Shown: positions 16,084 through 24,164 of the stretch, piece by piece
Position numbering within the stretch: the first letter of the stretch is position 1
Layout of the letters: each line of letters begins with the position of its first letter
DNA from: an uncultured Clostridia bacterium
GTDB taxonomy: Bacteria; Bacillota; Clostridia; Oscillospirales; Oscillospiraceae
Assembly (NCBI GenBank): GCA_937890525.1
Contig: CALADI010000008.1
Location: 1 to 63,363 of the forward strand
Direction: 5' to 3'
DNA length: 63,363 bases
Made by a program: the position numbers and the translations under genes
The notes under the pieces: generated by a model
The model's database searches: none
Told to the model about the DNA's origin: nothing
Seen by the model: only the letters and a program-made list of their open reading frames with translations

Positions 16084-18405
16084 TCAGCGGAACACCACTT
16101 GCTCCCGCTCCACCGCCGCCTGCACCTGTGACGGAGTCGCGCCGCAGCGCAGCAGGTAGGATGCCAGCGGTCCCTCCACTTTTTCCTGCACCAGCGACCG
16201 CATCTGACGAGCGCCGGACTTCCCGGCACATTGAGCACTGAGGGACTCCGCCAGCTCCTCCGGGAATCGAAGGCGGATCCCCTGTCCGGCGGCTCTCTGG
16301 GCAAGCTGATCCAGATACTTCCGGGCAATGTCCTTCATGGTGTCCCGTTCCAGTCCATGGAACACCACGGTGGCATCCAGTCTGCCCAGGAACTCCGGGG
16401 TGAAAGCCTGACGCAGCGCCTTCTGGGTCTGACCGGTTCGCCCATCAGGATTGAAGCCAAGCCCATCCCCGGTGATCTCCCCGCCCACATTGGTGGTCAT
16501 CACCACCAGTGCATTTCGGAAGCTCACCTTCCGTCCCGAGGAATCTGTCAGCACCCCTTCTTCCATGATCTGAAGCAGAATTCCAGCCACATCCGGGTGG
16601 GCTTTTTCCAGTTCGTCCATCAGAACCAGACAATAGGGGCGCCTGTGGACGGCTTGGGTCAGCTTGCCTCCCTCCTCATAGCCCACATATCCAGGAGGTG
16701 CGCCGATCAACCGGGACACCGCCTGTTTTTCCATAAATTCCGACATATCCAGCCGGATCATGGCCTCCCGTGTGCCGAACAATTCCTGCGCCAGCGCACG
16801 GCACAGCTCTGTCTTTCCCACGCCGGTGGGACCCGCCAGAAGGATGGACGCCACCGGGCGGCTGCTGTCCCGGATACCGGACAATCCCCGTCGAACCGTC
16901 TCTGCCACCTGCGCCACTGCTTGACTCTGCCCATACACATGGGCGCCCAGCACCTCCTCCAAATGGAGCAGTCTCTGCCGCTCATCCGCTGTCAGCCGCC
17001 CCACCGGGATCCCCGTCCGCTGGGACACGGCCCATGCCACATCCTGTTCCGTCACCCCTCTTGGGCGGCTCAGTCTGCCTGCGCGGGCGGTCATGCGCTG
17101 CATTTTGTCCCGAAGCTGGGCTGCCCGCTCATACATCCCCTCCCGGACGGCTTCATGGAGTTCCCTTTCCAGTTCATGACGGGCACCGGCTCTGCATCGG
17201 GTCATTTCCTCCAACCGGGCATGGCTGGCAGCTTCGTCCACCAAGTCAATCGCTTTATCTGGCAGATACAGATCCGGCAGATACCGCTTGGACATGCCCA
17301 CCGCTTGATGCAGCGCTTCCTCTGTGACCCGGATGCCGTGGTGGCGCTCCAACCCCGGCTTCAGCGCATGAAGGATGGCCATGGTATCCTCTTCCGATGG
17401 CTCGGATACCGTCACCGGGCGGAACCTCCGCTCCAGCGCAGGGTCTTTTTCGATACACTTGCGATACTCATCTAAAGTGGTAGCTCCCAGAAGCTGGATC
17501 TCTCCCCGTCCCAGCGCAGGCTTTAGGATGTTGGCGGCATCGATGGCGCCCTCTGCAGCTCCTGCCCCCACGATGGTGTGCATCTCGTCCACAAACAGGA
17601 TCACATCCCCGCATCTTCGGATCTCCGCCAGAAGATCCCGCAGCCGCTCTTCAAATTCTCCCCGGTATTTGGTGCCTGCCACCAGATTGGCCATATTCAG
17701 GCTGATGAGCCGTTTCTCCTTGAGTTGAGGCGGCACATTCCCCGCAGCCATCCGCTGGGCAAGCCCCTCTGCAATGGCGGTCTTTCCTACCCCCGGCTCC
17801 CCGATCAATGCGGGGTTATTCTTGTTCTTTCTGCTCAGGATACCGATGACCGTCTCGATCTCTTCGTCTCTGCCGATCACCGGATCCATGGACGAGGCTT
17901 TTGCGATCAGGTCCTCGCTGAATTGATCCAACAGCTTCATGGAATAACGCTCCTTCTTCGTTTTTCGTTCGTCCGCCGGAAACAGCATTCCCCGTTCCAG
18001 CACATCCGTAAATAGTTCGTCAGGCTCGACCCCCGCCACCATCAATGCGGTGATCGCCGCCGTATCTGCCCGTCTGGTCAGCGACAGCAGAATGTGTATG
18101 GGCTGGACTTGACCATCCCCCATCAGCCGGGCCTCCCCTGCGGCGCTGCTCAGGATCCTGCGGGCATCCTGAGAAAACCCTTGGGGCATGGGAAGCTGAG
18201 GACAACCGCTGCCGTACAGAACCGCCGCCACATCCCCGATCAATTCTCCGGTCAATCCCTTCTGGGCAAGCAGATTGGAAAGGCCGCCCCCCTCCGACGC
18301 CAGCGCCCAAAGCAAGTGAACGCTGCCCACAAAACTGTGTCCCATCGAACGGGCATGGGCGGCAGAGGCCAAGATCACATCCACGGCCTGTTGTGTGTAG
18401 CGCAA
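16084..18405 (-). CDS. clpC: Clp ATPase ClpC
   Basis: ClpC is the AAA+ unfoldase that feeds ClpP in Gram-positive protein quality control. The 773-residue protein has an N-terminal Clp_N domain and the first AAA module with GEPGVGKTAIAEGLA. A UVR/middle segment follows (ELERELHEAVREGMYERAAQL), then the second AAA module with AGPTGVGKTELCRALA. The start is TTG at 18405, seven bases after AGGAGG; a much longer frame upstream is antisense to the ferredoxin and has no support. It stands alone, without the ctsR-mcsA-mcsB genes that accompany it in Bacillus. I saw no clear CtsR operator. Confidence 0.93.
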   Translation of the reverse strand: MRYTQQAVDVILASAAHARSMGHSFVGSVHLLWALASEGGGLSNLLAQKGLTGELIGDVAAVLYGSGCPQLPMPQGFSQDARRILSSAAGEARLMGDGQVQPIHILLSLTRRADTAAITALMVAGVEPDELFTDVLERGMLFPADERKTKKERYSMKLLDQFSEDLIAKASSMDPVIGRDEEIETVIGILSRKNKNNPALIGEPGVGKTAIAEGLAQRMAAGNVPPQLKEKRLISLNMANLVAGTKYRGEFEERLRDLLAEIRRCGDVILFVDEMHTIVGAGAAEGAIDAANILKPALGRGEIQLLGATTLDEYRKCIEKDPALERRFRPVTVSEPSEEDTMAILHALKPGLERHHGIRVTEEALHQAVGMSKRYLPDLYLPDKAIDLVDEAASHARLEEMTRCRAGARHELERELHEAVREGMYERAAQLRDKMQRMTARAGRLSRPRGVTEQDVAWAVSQRTGIPVGRLTADERQRLLHLEEVLGAHVYGQSQAVAQVAETVRRGLSGIRDSSRPVASILLAGPTGVGKTELCRALAQELFGTREAMIRLDMSEFMEKQAVSRLIGAPPGYVGYEEGGKLTQAVHRRPYCLVLMDELEKAHPDVAGILLQIMEEGVLTDSSGRKVSFRNALVVMTTNVGGEITGDGLGFNPDGRTGQTQKALRQAFTPEFLGRLDATVVFHGLERDTMKDIARKYLDQLAQRAAGQGIRLRFPEELAESLSAQCAGKSGARQMRSLVQEKVEGPLASYLLRCGATPSQVQAAVEREQVVFR

Positions 18406-18478
18406 GCACCCACCTCCTAACTCACAAAATTCTCGACTGGAAAAAGCGAAAATATACGGTTGATTTTGAAAAAAGGAA

Positions 18479-18506
18479 TTGCATTTTATAAAATCCATGA
18501 TAGAAT
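18479..18506 (+). promoter_or_regulatory. Ferredoxin promoter
   Basis: -35 TTGCAT (18479-18484) and -10 TAGAAT (18501-18506) at 16 bp, about 45 bases before the ferredoxin start. The rest of the 153-base gap to clpC is AT-rich and should also hold the clpC promoter, which I could not place. Confidence 0.65.
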
Positions 18507-18558
18507 AGCTTTGAGCTACATCTGTTAGCGAAAAATCACATTTATGGGAGGAAAGATC

Positions 18559-18729
18559 ATGGCTTACAAGATTACTGACGCTTGCGTCAAGTGCGGCAGC
18601 TGTGCCGATGCTTGCCCCGTTGAGGCAATCTCCGAGGGCGACGAGAAGTATGTCATCGACGCCGATGTTTGCGTCAGCTGCGGCTCCTGCGCCGATAGCT
18701 GCCCCACCGAGGCCATCGAGGAAGGCTAA
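18559..18729 (+). CDS. 2[4Fe-4S] ferredoxin
   Basis: This 56-residue clostridial-type ferredoxin carries two CxxCxxCxxxCP clusters (CVKCGSCADACP and CVSCGSCADSCP) in a duplicated fold. It is a low-potential electron carrier for hydrogenase, pyruvate:ferredoxin oxidoreductase or similar enzymes. The ATG at 18559 has GGGAGG nine bases upstream; the frame extends five codons further back without a Shine-Dalgarno. It is transcribed alone, with its own promoter and terminator. Confidence 0.95.
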   Translation: MAYKITDACVKCGSCADACPVEAISEGDEKYVIDADVCVSCGSCADSCPTEAIEEG

Positions 18730-18749
18730 TCGCTTACCCACGAACCCAG

Positions 18750-18790
18750 TTAGCCTGTGCGCCCCAGCGGCACACAGGCTAATTTTCTTT
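18750..18790 (+). terminator. Intrinsic terminator of the ferredoxin gene
   Basis: Hairpin with stem TTAGCCTGTGcGCC / GGCaCACAGGCTAA and loop CCAGC, followed by TTTTCTTT. It precedes the next gene by about 17 bases, which therefore needs read-through or an unseen promoter. Confidence 0.85.
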
Positions 18791-18807
18791 CTTACCAAGG
18801 AGTGACC

Positions 18808-19497
18808 ATGGAGATCCTGTCCCAACGATACCGCCTGTCTTTGTCTGACGGCGCATTTCCCCTGAGCACCGATTCCATGGCGCTGGCGGACTTCGTCCGT
18901 CTGCCCCGGAATGCTCAGGTATTGGATCTTGGTTCCGGCTGCGGCACATTGGGGCTGCTGCTGTGTGCCAAGGACGCCGGCTGTACCGTCACCGGTGTGG
19001 AACTGTCGGAATCCGACCACCGCACCGCTCTGGAGAATATCCGTGACAACGGTTTGCAGACCCGCCTATACAGCATATGCGCCGACCTGCGTTCCTTGCC
19101 CCCTTCGTTGCGCCCGGGTACTTTCCATTGCTGTGTTTCCAATCCCCCCTATTTCTCCGGCGGCGCCGCCAGCCGTGCTCACCCCACCGCCCGGCGGGAT
19201 GACTGCTGCAAGACTGCCCAGTTATTTGCAGCCGCTGCTCAGTCCCTGCGCTTTGGCGGAGATTTCTTTCTGGTGCACAAGCCGGAGCGTCTGGCAGAAC
19301 TGTGTTACGAAGCCGGTCGGTCCGGGCTTCAGCCCAAGCGACTGCGCCTGGTGCGTCACCGCCCCGGCGGTCCTGTCACTACCCTCCTGCTCCAATGCCG
19401 CAAAGGCGGCAAGGTGGGGATGGTATGGGAGGAAATGACTCTCCATGACGAAAATGGCGCCCCCACCGGCGATTACCGCCGGATCTACCACCTGTAA
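18808..19497 (+). CDS. TrmN6-like tRNA (adenine-N6) methyltransferase
   Basis: The 229-residue protein is a class I methyltransferase with SAM motif LDLGSGCGTLGLLL and the catalytic VSNPPYF motif typical of amino-group (N6-adenine) methyltransferases. Overall layout matches the YabB/YfiC/TrmN6 family that modifies A37 of tRNA-Val; family membership is clear, the exact target is inferred. The ATG at 18808 follows AAGGAG by five bases; the frame upstream is part of the terminator. It precedes rsmI by 12 bases, the same pairing (yabB-yabC) seen in Bacillus. Confidence 0.85.
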   Translation: MEILSQRYRLSLSDGAFPLSTDSMALADFVRLPRNAQVLDLGSGCGTLGLLLCAKDAGCTVTGVELSESDHRTALENIRDNGLQTRLYSICADLRSLPPSLRPGTFHCCVSNPPYFSGGAASRAHPTARRDDCCKTAQLFAAAAQSLRFGGDFFLVHKPERLAELCYEAGRSGLQPKRLRLVRHRPGGPVTTLLLQCRKGGKVGMVWEEMTLHDENGAPTGDYRRIYHL

Positions 19498-19509
19498 GGA
19501 GGTTTTCCC

Positions 19510-20340
19510 ATGAGTGGAATGCTATATCTCGTCCCCACCCCCATCGGCAATCTGGGGGACATCTCCCCCCGATGCGAGCAGACTCTGCGTTCTGTTGACT
19601 TTATCGCAGCGGAGGATACCCGTGTCACCATCAAGCTGCTGAACCATCTGGGGATCAAAAAAAATCTAGTCAGCTACTATGAGCACAACAAGAACGCCAA
19701 AGGCACGGTGATCTTAGACCGCATCCTAGCCGGGGAGACCTGTGCTCTGGTGTCCGACGCCGGTTCCCCCGCCATCTCCGACCCCGGTGAAGATCTGGTT
19801 CGGATGTGTGCCGAGCACGATATCACCGTCACCGCTATCCCCGGTCCATGCGCCGTCATCACCGCTTTGAGCATCTCCGGTCTGCCCACCGGGCGATTCT
19901 GCTTTGAGGGTTTTCTGTCCACCTCCAAGAAGAGCCGTGCTGAGCATCTGAGCAGCTTGGTGCAGGAGACCCGAACCATGATCTTCTACGAAGCCCCCCA
20001 CAAGCTGCTCAACACCCTGGAGGATCTGTCCGAAGTCTTTGGTGCAGACCGCAGGATCTCCCTGTGCCGGGAATTGACCAAACTCCACGAGGAAGTATTC
20101 AGAACCTCCCTGGGTTCTGCCATCGAACACTACCGCCAGTCCCCGCCCAAGGGGGAGTTCGTTCTGGTTGTCGACGGAGCGCAGCCTGTCGAAAAAGCCA
20201 GCGCTACGGCGCAGGATGCCGCAGTACGGGTCGCCCAGTTGATGCAGGACGGTCTGAGCCGCAAGGACGCCGTGAAGCAGACCGCCAAGGAGCTGGATCT
20301 GCCCAAGAACATGGTATATGATGCCGCCCTGTCTGAATAA
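19510..20340 (+). CDS. rsmI: 16S rRNA (cytidine1402-2'-O)-methyltransferase RsmI
   Basis: RsmI methylates the ribose of C1402 of 16S rRNA. The 276-residue protein begins LYLVPTPIGNLGDIS and contains AAEDTR, SDAGSPAISDPGEDLV and AIPGPCAVITALSISGLP, all family hallmarks of this tetrapyrrole-methylase fold. It is preceded by AAGGAGG and ends at a strong terminator shared with the opposing abrB-like gene. With rsmH in the same window both C1402 modifications are accounted for. Confidence 0.96.
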   Translation: MSGMLYLVPTPIGNLGDISPRCEQTLRSVDFIAAEDTRVTIKLLNHLGIKKNLVSYYEHNKNAKGTVILDRILAGETCALVSDAGSPAISDPGEDLVRMCAEHDITVTAIPGPCAVITALSISGLPTGRFCFEGFLSTSKKSRAEHLSSLVQETRTMIFYEAPHKLLNTLEDLSEVFGADRRISLCRELTKLHEEVFRTSLGSAIEHYRQSPPKGEFVLVVDGAQPVEKASATAQDAAVRVAQLMQDGLSRKDAVKQTAKELDLPKNMVYDAALSE

Positions 20341-20351
20341 TTCTTCATGAT

Positions 20352-20391
20352 AAAAACAGCCTCCGTATGATGTCCATACGGAGGCTGTTTT
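20352..20391. terminator. Bidirectional terminator between rsmI and the AbrB-like gene
   Basis: Perfect 13-bp stem CAGCCTCCGTATG / CATACGGAGGCTG with a 5-nt loop, A-run before and TTTT after, so it can stop transcription from both converging genes. Confidence 0.92.
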
Positions 20392-20404
20392 GCTGTTCAT
20401 ATCC

Positions 20405-20662
20405 TCATGGAGCCAATTCATCTGCGCTGCCCAATCTCTGGGCACAGACTCTGCACACATTTTTTCCCATATAATCCACAAAAATATCTGATGATCCACA
20501 GAAAATACACTTTGGCTCAAATTTCTCCAATACGATCCGGTCGTTGTCCACATAGATCTCCAGTTCGTCCCGCTCTACGATGCCGAATCCCCGGCGGATC
20601 TCCACCGGAAGAACGATGCGCCCCAGATCATCTACCCTGCGAACCAAACCTGTTGATTTCAT
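20405..20662 (-). CDS. AbrB-family regulator with C-terminal zinc ribbon
   Basis: The 85-residue protein has an AbrB/SpoVT swapped-hairpin DNA-binding domain (STGLVRRVDDLGRIVLPVEI, with RIVLP typical) at residues 2-50. A short C-terminal module with CIFCG and CRVCA is a probable zinc ribbon, since two CxxC pairs 21 residues apart can hold one zinc ion. AbrB proteins govern the transition state in spore-formers. This shape is common in Clostridia, but its targets are not known to me. The ATG at 20662 follows GGGAGGAG; a frame upstream lacks a Shine-Dalgarno. A near-consensus promoter precedes it. Confidence 0.88.
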   Translation of the reverse strand: MKSTGLVRRVDDLGRIVLPVEIRRGFGIVERDELEIYVDNDRIVLEKFEPKCIFCGSSDIFVDYMGKNVCRVCAQRLGSADELAP

Positions 20663-20697
20663 GTTTTCTCCTCCCTTACTCGGTCTCCATCGATAGT

Positions 20698-20726
20698 ATT
20701 TTAACAAATTGCACATCAGATGTCAA
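20698..20726 (-). promoter_or_regulatory. Promoter of the AbrB-like gene
   Basis: Minus-strand -35 TTGACA (20721-20726) and -10 TAAAAT (20698-20703) with a 17-bp spacer, about 30 bases before the start codon. The remaining bases up to spmA hold no clear vegetative promoter, consistent with spmA using a sporulation sigma factor. Confidence 0.82.
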
Positions 20727-20813
20727 ATCCTCTTTCTATCTTTGGGCATTTTTACCATCTATGTTCTATCACTTTCTCGTTGAGAATATGCTCCGTCCAA
20801 GGGGGGATCAGCC

Positions 20814-21398
20814 ATGGTGCTCAGCAGGATATGGTGCGGATTTATGATCGTTTGTCTTTTCTTTGCCGTGGTCACCGGCACACCGGAAAAAGTGACCGCA
20901 GCGCTGATCGATGGAGCCGCCAACGGGATCCGGGTGACGATCTCCATCGCAGGCCCCCTGTGCCTGTGGGCGGGGATCGGCAATCTGATCCAGAAGGTAG
21001 GGATCGGCGGTTGGCTTGCCAAAAGGCTGGCCCCCGTCATGGGGCGGCTGTACCCATCGTCCTCGGCAGATCCCATCCTTGCCCAATCCCTCAGCGCCAA
21101 CTTCTGCGCCAATTTACTGGGGCTGGGCAACGCCGCCACGCCAATGGGCATTCAAGCCGCCCGGCGTCTGGTGGATCCATCTGCGCCTCATATCGCCACC
21201 GACGAACTTTGCCGTCTTGTGGTGTGTAATACCGCATCGGTTCAGCTTCTGCCCACCACGGTGGCTGCCCTTCGGCAAAGCGCCGGGTGCGCAGCTCCCT
21301 TCGATCTGCTCCCCTGTGTCTGGGTGACCAGCTGCCTGTCGATATGTGCAGGACTGAGTGCGGCATGGCTGATGGAACGGTGGTGGAACCATGTATGA
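20814..21398 (+). CDS. spmA: Spore maturation protein A
   Basis: SpmA and SpmB are membrane proteins needed for spore core dehydration. The 194-residue protein has a nucleoside-recognition (Gate) domain with several membrane segments and the conserved block FCANLLGLGNAATPMGIQAARRL. It is followed by NTASVQLLPTTVAALR. The start has GGGGGG eight bases upstream. It overlaps spmB by eight bases. The gene pair is evidence that this lineage forms spores or recently did. Confidence 0.9.
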   Translation: MVLSRIWCGFMIVCLFFAVVTGTPEKVTAALIDGAANGIRVTISIAGPLCLWAGIGNLIQKVGIGGWLAKRLAPVMGRLYPSSSADPILAQSLSANFCANLLGLGNAATPMGIQAARRLVDPSAPHIATDELCRLVVCNTASVQLLPTTVAALRQSAGCAAPFDLLPCVWVTSCLSICAGLSAAWLMERWWNHV

Positions 21399-21903
21399 GT
21401 ATCTGATCCCGGCTCTGCTGGCTGGAACTGCCCTATTGGCTCTGGTCAAAAAGGAACAGGCCTATGACCATCTGATTGTCGGCGCCGCAGAAGGACTGAA
21501 GATGCTGCGCTCCATTGCACCGTCTCTCGTGGTGCTGCTCAGCGCCATCTCAGCCCTGCGGGCCTGCGGCGCAATGGAGGCGGCGGCATCCTTCCTCAGC
21601 CCGGCGGCATCCATGCTGGGGATCCCGCCGGAGACTTTGCCCCTGGTGCTGATCCGCCCGTTGAGCGGCAGCGCCGCCTTGGCCATGGGCACGGAGTTGA
21701 TGACCCATTACGGTGTGGATTCCCTGATCGGACGCACCGCCACCGTGATGCTGGGCTCGACAGAGACTACCTTCTATGTCATCAGCGTTTATTTCGGTGC
21801 CTGCGGAATCACAAAAACTCGGTATGCTCTCCCCGCCGCGTTGTGTGCCGATTTGGCAGGATTTGTGGCAGCATCGTGGAGCGTTCGGCTCTTCTATCCC
21901 TAA
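21391..21903 (+). CDS. spmB: Spore maturation protein B
   Basis: The 170-residue partner of SpmA has four or five membrane segments. Family blocks are LIRPLSGSAALAMGTELM and LGSTETTFYVISVYFG. It begins inside the 3' end of spmA (eight-base overlap), so the two are translated from one message. A hairpin terminator follows directly. Confidence 0.92.
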   Translation: MYEYLIPALLAGTALLALVKKEQAYDHLIVGAAEGLKMLRSIAPSLVVLLSAISALRACGAMEAAASFLSPAASMLGIPPETLPLVLIRPLSGSAALAMGTELMTHYGVDSLIGRTATVMLGSTETTFYVISVYFGACGITKTRYALPAALCADLAGFVAASWSVRLFYP

Positions 21904-21922
21904 GGGGGAGCAAAAGGCAGAA

Positions 21923-21950
21923 AAAAGCCGCAGCAAAGCTGCGGCTTTTC
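21923..21950. terminator. Bidirectional terminator after spmB
   Basis: Stem AAGCCGCAGC / GCTGCGGCTT with an AAA loop, flanked by an A-run and TTTT. It lies between the convergent spmB and the acidic zinc-ribbon gene. Confidence 0.9.
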
Positions 21951-21954
21951 CAAA

Positions 21955-22413
21955 TCAATCCTCGTCGTCCTCGTCCAGAGAGAACTCCAGCGTCTCCCCA
22001 CAGTTGGGGCAGACAATGGATCCGGCTTCCAGAGTTTCCTCATCGAAGTCGATCACATTGCCGCAGGCGCAGCGAACCTCGTAAATGGTGGTCTCTTCGT
22101 CACCAAAGTCGAAGCCCTCTTCCAGATCCTCATCCTCGTCATCTTCGTAGTCGAAGTCATCATCCTCGTCGTCATCGTCGTAATCATCATCTTCGTCCAT
22201 GATGAAATCCTCGATGGCGTCCAGATCATCCTCGATCTCGTCCAGTTCATCGGAGATGGCAATGGTGGTCTCCTGCACATCAGACAGCGTCTTGGTCACA
22301 TCGCCAAGAAGCTCCACGATGGCAGCGATCATCTTGCCCTCGTTGGAGTCGGTCTTCAACTCCATGCCTTCCATCAAACCCTTCAGATATGCGGACTTCT
22401 CAGAAAGTGTCAT
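21955..22413 (-). CDS. Acidic zinc-ribbon protein, CD1247-type N-terminus
   Basis: This 152-residue protein has three parts. Residues 1-70 are a helical/coiled-coil region beginning LSEKSAYLKGLMEGMEL, as in a conserved clostridial family known from C. difficile CD1247. Then comes an almost purely Asp/Glu/Tyr stretch of about 35 residues. The C-terminal zinc ribbon has two Cys pairs (CACG and CPNCG), with another acidic tail. Function is unknown; the acidic tract recalls nucleic-acid mimics such as RNA polymerase delta, which is only an analogy. It lies 15 bases after efp and is probably cotranscribed with it. Confidence 0.8.
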   Translation of the reverse strand: MTLSEKSAYLKGLMEGMELKTDSNEGKMIAAIVELLGDVTKTLSDVQETTIAISDELDEIEDDLDAIEDFIMDEDDDYDDDDEDDDFDYEDDEDEDLEEGFDFGDEETTIYEVRCACGNVIDFDEETLEAGSIVCPNCGETLEFSLDEDDED

Positions 22414-22428
22414 AGCAAACTCCTTTAA

Positions 22429-22992
22429 TTATGCCTTAGAACGGCCCAGATACTCGCCGGTGCGGGTATCAATGCTGATCTTGTCTCCCTCGTTGATGAA
22501 CAGGGGCACCTTGATCTCGGCACCGGTTTCCACAGTGGCGGGCTTGGTCACATTGGTGGCGGTGTTGCCTGCAAAACCGGGCTCGGTCTCGGTAACCACC
22601 AGATCCACGAAGTTGGGGGCCTCCACGCCGAAGACCTTACCCTTGTAGCTCATGATGGTGCAGACGTCGTTCTCCTTGACGAACTTGAAGGAATCGTCCA
22701 GAACGGATGCATCGATGGGCTCCAGCTCGTAGGTCTCGCCGTCCATGAAGTAGTACAGCTGACCATCGTTGTAGGAATACTCCATCTTCTTGCGCTCCAC
22801 ATAAGCAGTGGGGTACTTGGCAGAGGGGTTGAAGCTGGTCTCGGTCACGCCGCCGGTGATGACATTCTTCATCTTGACACGGACGAAAGCAGCACCCTTG
22901 CCGGGCTTAACATGCTGAAATTCTACGACCTGCATGACCTTGCCTTCCATTTCGAAGGTAACGCCATTTCTAAATTCGCTGGCAGAAATCAT
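22429..22992 (-). CDS. efp: Elongation factor P
   Basis: EF-P rescues ribosomes stalled at polyproline. The 187-residue protein has the three beta-barrel domains, with the tip loop KPGKGAAF carrying the lysine that is modified in other bacteria, and the C-terminal signature GDKISIDTRTGEYLGR. The residues around the tip resemble the Bacillus type (PGKG). No modification enzyme gene (epmA, epmB, earP) is adjacent. It has its own promoter although pepP lies just upstream. Confidence 0.97.
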   Translation of the reverse strand: MISASEFRNGVTFEMEGKVMQVVEFQHVKPGKGAAFVRVKMKNVITGGVTETSFNPSAKYPTAYVERKKMEYSYNDGQLYYFMDGETYELEPIDASVLDDSFKFVKENDVCTIMSYKGKVFGVEAPNFVDLVVTETEPGFAGNTATNVTKPATVETGAEIKVPLFINEGDKISIDTRTGEYLGRSKA

Positions 22993-23055
22993 TGGTAAAT
23001 CCTCCTAGTTTCTATCCCATACCGGGAATGTTCGATCGCATAGTAGCTCTGGTAC

Positions 23056-23084
23056 ATTTTAACCGATAATTCCCATTTTTTCAA
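23056..23084 (-). promoter_or_regulatory. efp promoter
   Basis: Minus-strand -35 TTGAAA (23079-23084) and -10 TAAAAT (23056-23061), spacer 17 bp, about 60 bases before efp. Confidence 0.8.
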
Positions 23085-23102
23085 GGGGGGAACGGGATTT
23101 TT

Positions 23103-24164
23103 TTACACCACGATCAAATTCTTGGGGCTGTGTGCCAGATCAATGCAGCCATCTTCCTTAAATACCACGCAATCTTCGATCCGCACACCGAATTTGCCGG
23201 GCAGATAGATGCCGGGTTCGGCAGACACCACAGCGTTCAGGGGAATGGGCTGATTATTGCGGGCGTTGCAGTTGGGAGCCTCGTGGATCTCCAGGCCCAA
23301 GCTGTGACCGTAGCCGTGACCGAAGTACTCGCCATAGCCTGCGTCGGTAATGACCTTGCGGGCTGCTGCATCGATCTCACAGCCGGGTACACCGGCCTTG
23401 GTGGCTGCAATACCGGCAAGCTGTGCCTGAAGCACGGTGTTGTACACCTTCTCCATCTCCTCGGTGACATGTCCCAGCGCAACAGTACGGGTCATGTCGG
23501 AGCAGTAACCCCGGTACAGCACACCGAAGTCCATGGTGATGAAGTCCCCGTCGCACAGCTTCCGATCCCCGGGCACACCGTGGGGCAGGCTGGTGTTGGG
23601 GCCGGACACTACGATGGGGTCGAAGCTCAAACCATCGGCGCCGTTCTTCAGCAGACCGTAGATCAGCTCAGCGGTCAGTTCCTTCTCGGTCATCCCTGCC
23701 TTGATCTTGGGCAGAATCTCGGTGAAGGTCTTATCGGCAATGTCCTGTGCCTTCTGCATGATCTCGATTTCCCAGTCTTCCTTCACGCCGCGGAAACCGC
23801 TGATCTCGGCATTCATAGGCACAAGTTTTGCATTCAGATTCTTCTCAAATCTCAAGTACTCCGCCATGGTCATGTAGTTTTCCTCATAACCCAGTTCGGT
23901 GACGCCAAAATCAGCAATGGCAGCATTGATCAAAGCGTGGTAGCTGTGGTCGGCATTGGTCTCGATCACATCAAAGCCCTTGATGCCGTTCTGAGCGGAC
24001 TCAATATAGCGGGAGTCGGTAAAATAGCGGCAGCCGCCCTTGGTGACGATGGCAATGCCCTCGGCAATGTCGAATTCCGCGCCGTAGTAGCGGCTGTACC
24101 GGCTGGTCAGCAGCAGGCCCTGCCCTTCGGACAGCAGGCTCAGGTATTTCTCAATGTTCTTCAT
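23103..24164 (-). CDS. pepP: M24 family Xaa-Pro peptidase
   Basis: This 353-residue cytoplasmic metallopeptidase removes N-terminal residues before proline. It has the creatinase-like N-terminal domain and the pita-bread domain with metal ligands in ITMDFGVLYRGYCSDMTRT (two Asp), GHGYGHSLGLEIHEAP (His), SAEPGIYLPG (Glu) and VRIEDCV (Glu). The ATG at 24164 has AGGAGG eight bases upstream and overlaps the yqeG stop by four bases; the frame further upstream is antisense noise. The pepP-efp neighbourhood matches yqhT-efp in Bacillus. Confidence 0.93.
   Translation of the reverse strand: MKNIEKYLSLLSEGQGLLLTSRYSRYYGAEFDIAEGIAIVTKGGCRYFTDSRYIESAQNGIKGFDVIETNADHSYHALINAAIADFGVTELGYEENYMTMAEYLRFEKNLNAKLVPMNAEISGFRGVKEDWEIEIMQKAQDIADKTFTEILPKIKAGMTEKELTAELIYGLLKNGADGLSFDPIVVSGPNTSLPHGVPGDRKLCDGDFITMDFGVLYRGYCSDMTRTVALGHVTEEMEKVYNTVLQAQLAGIAATKAGVPGCEIDAAARKVITDAGYGEYFGHGYGHSLGLEIHEAPNCNARNNQPIPLNAVVSAEPGIYLPGKFGVRIEDCVVFKEDGCIDLAHSPKNLIVV

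Noticed and set aside
18406..19020. N-terminal extension of clpC across the ferredoxin gene
   Set aside because: The ClpC family N-terminus starts at the TTG at 18405, which has AGGAGG upstream; the extension is antisense to a clear ferredoxin.
20717..20813. Sporulation sigma promoter for spmA
   Set aside because: I looked for sigma-E, -F/G and -K patterns but found no convincing paired elements.
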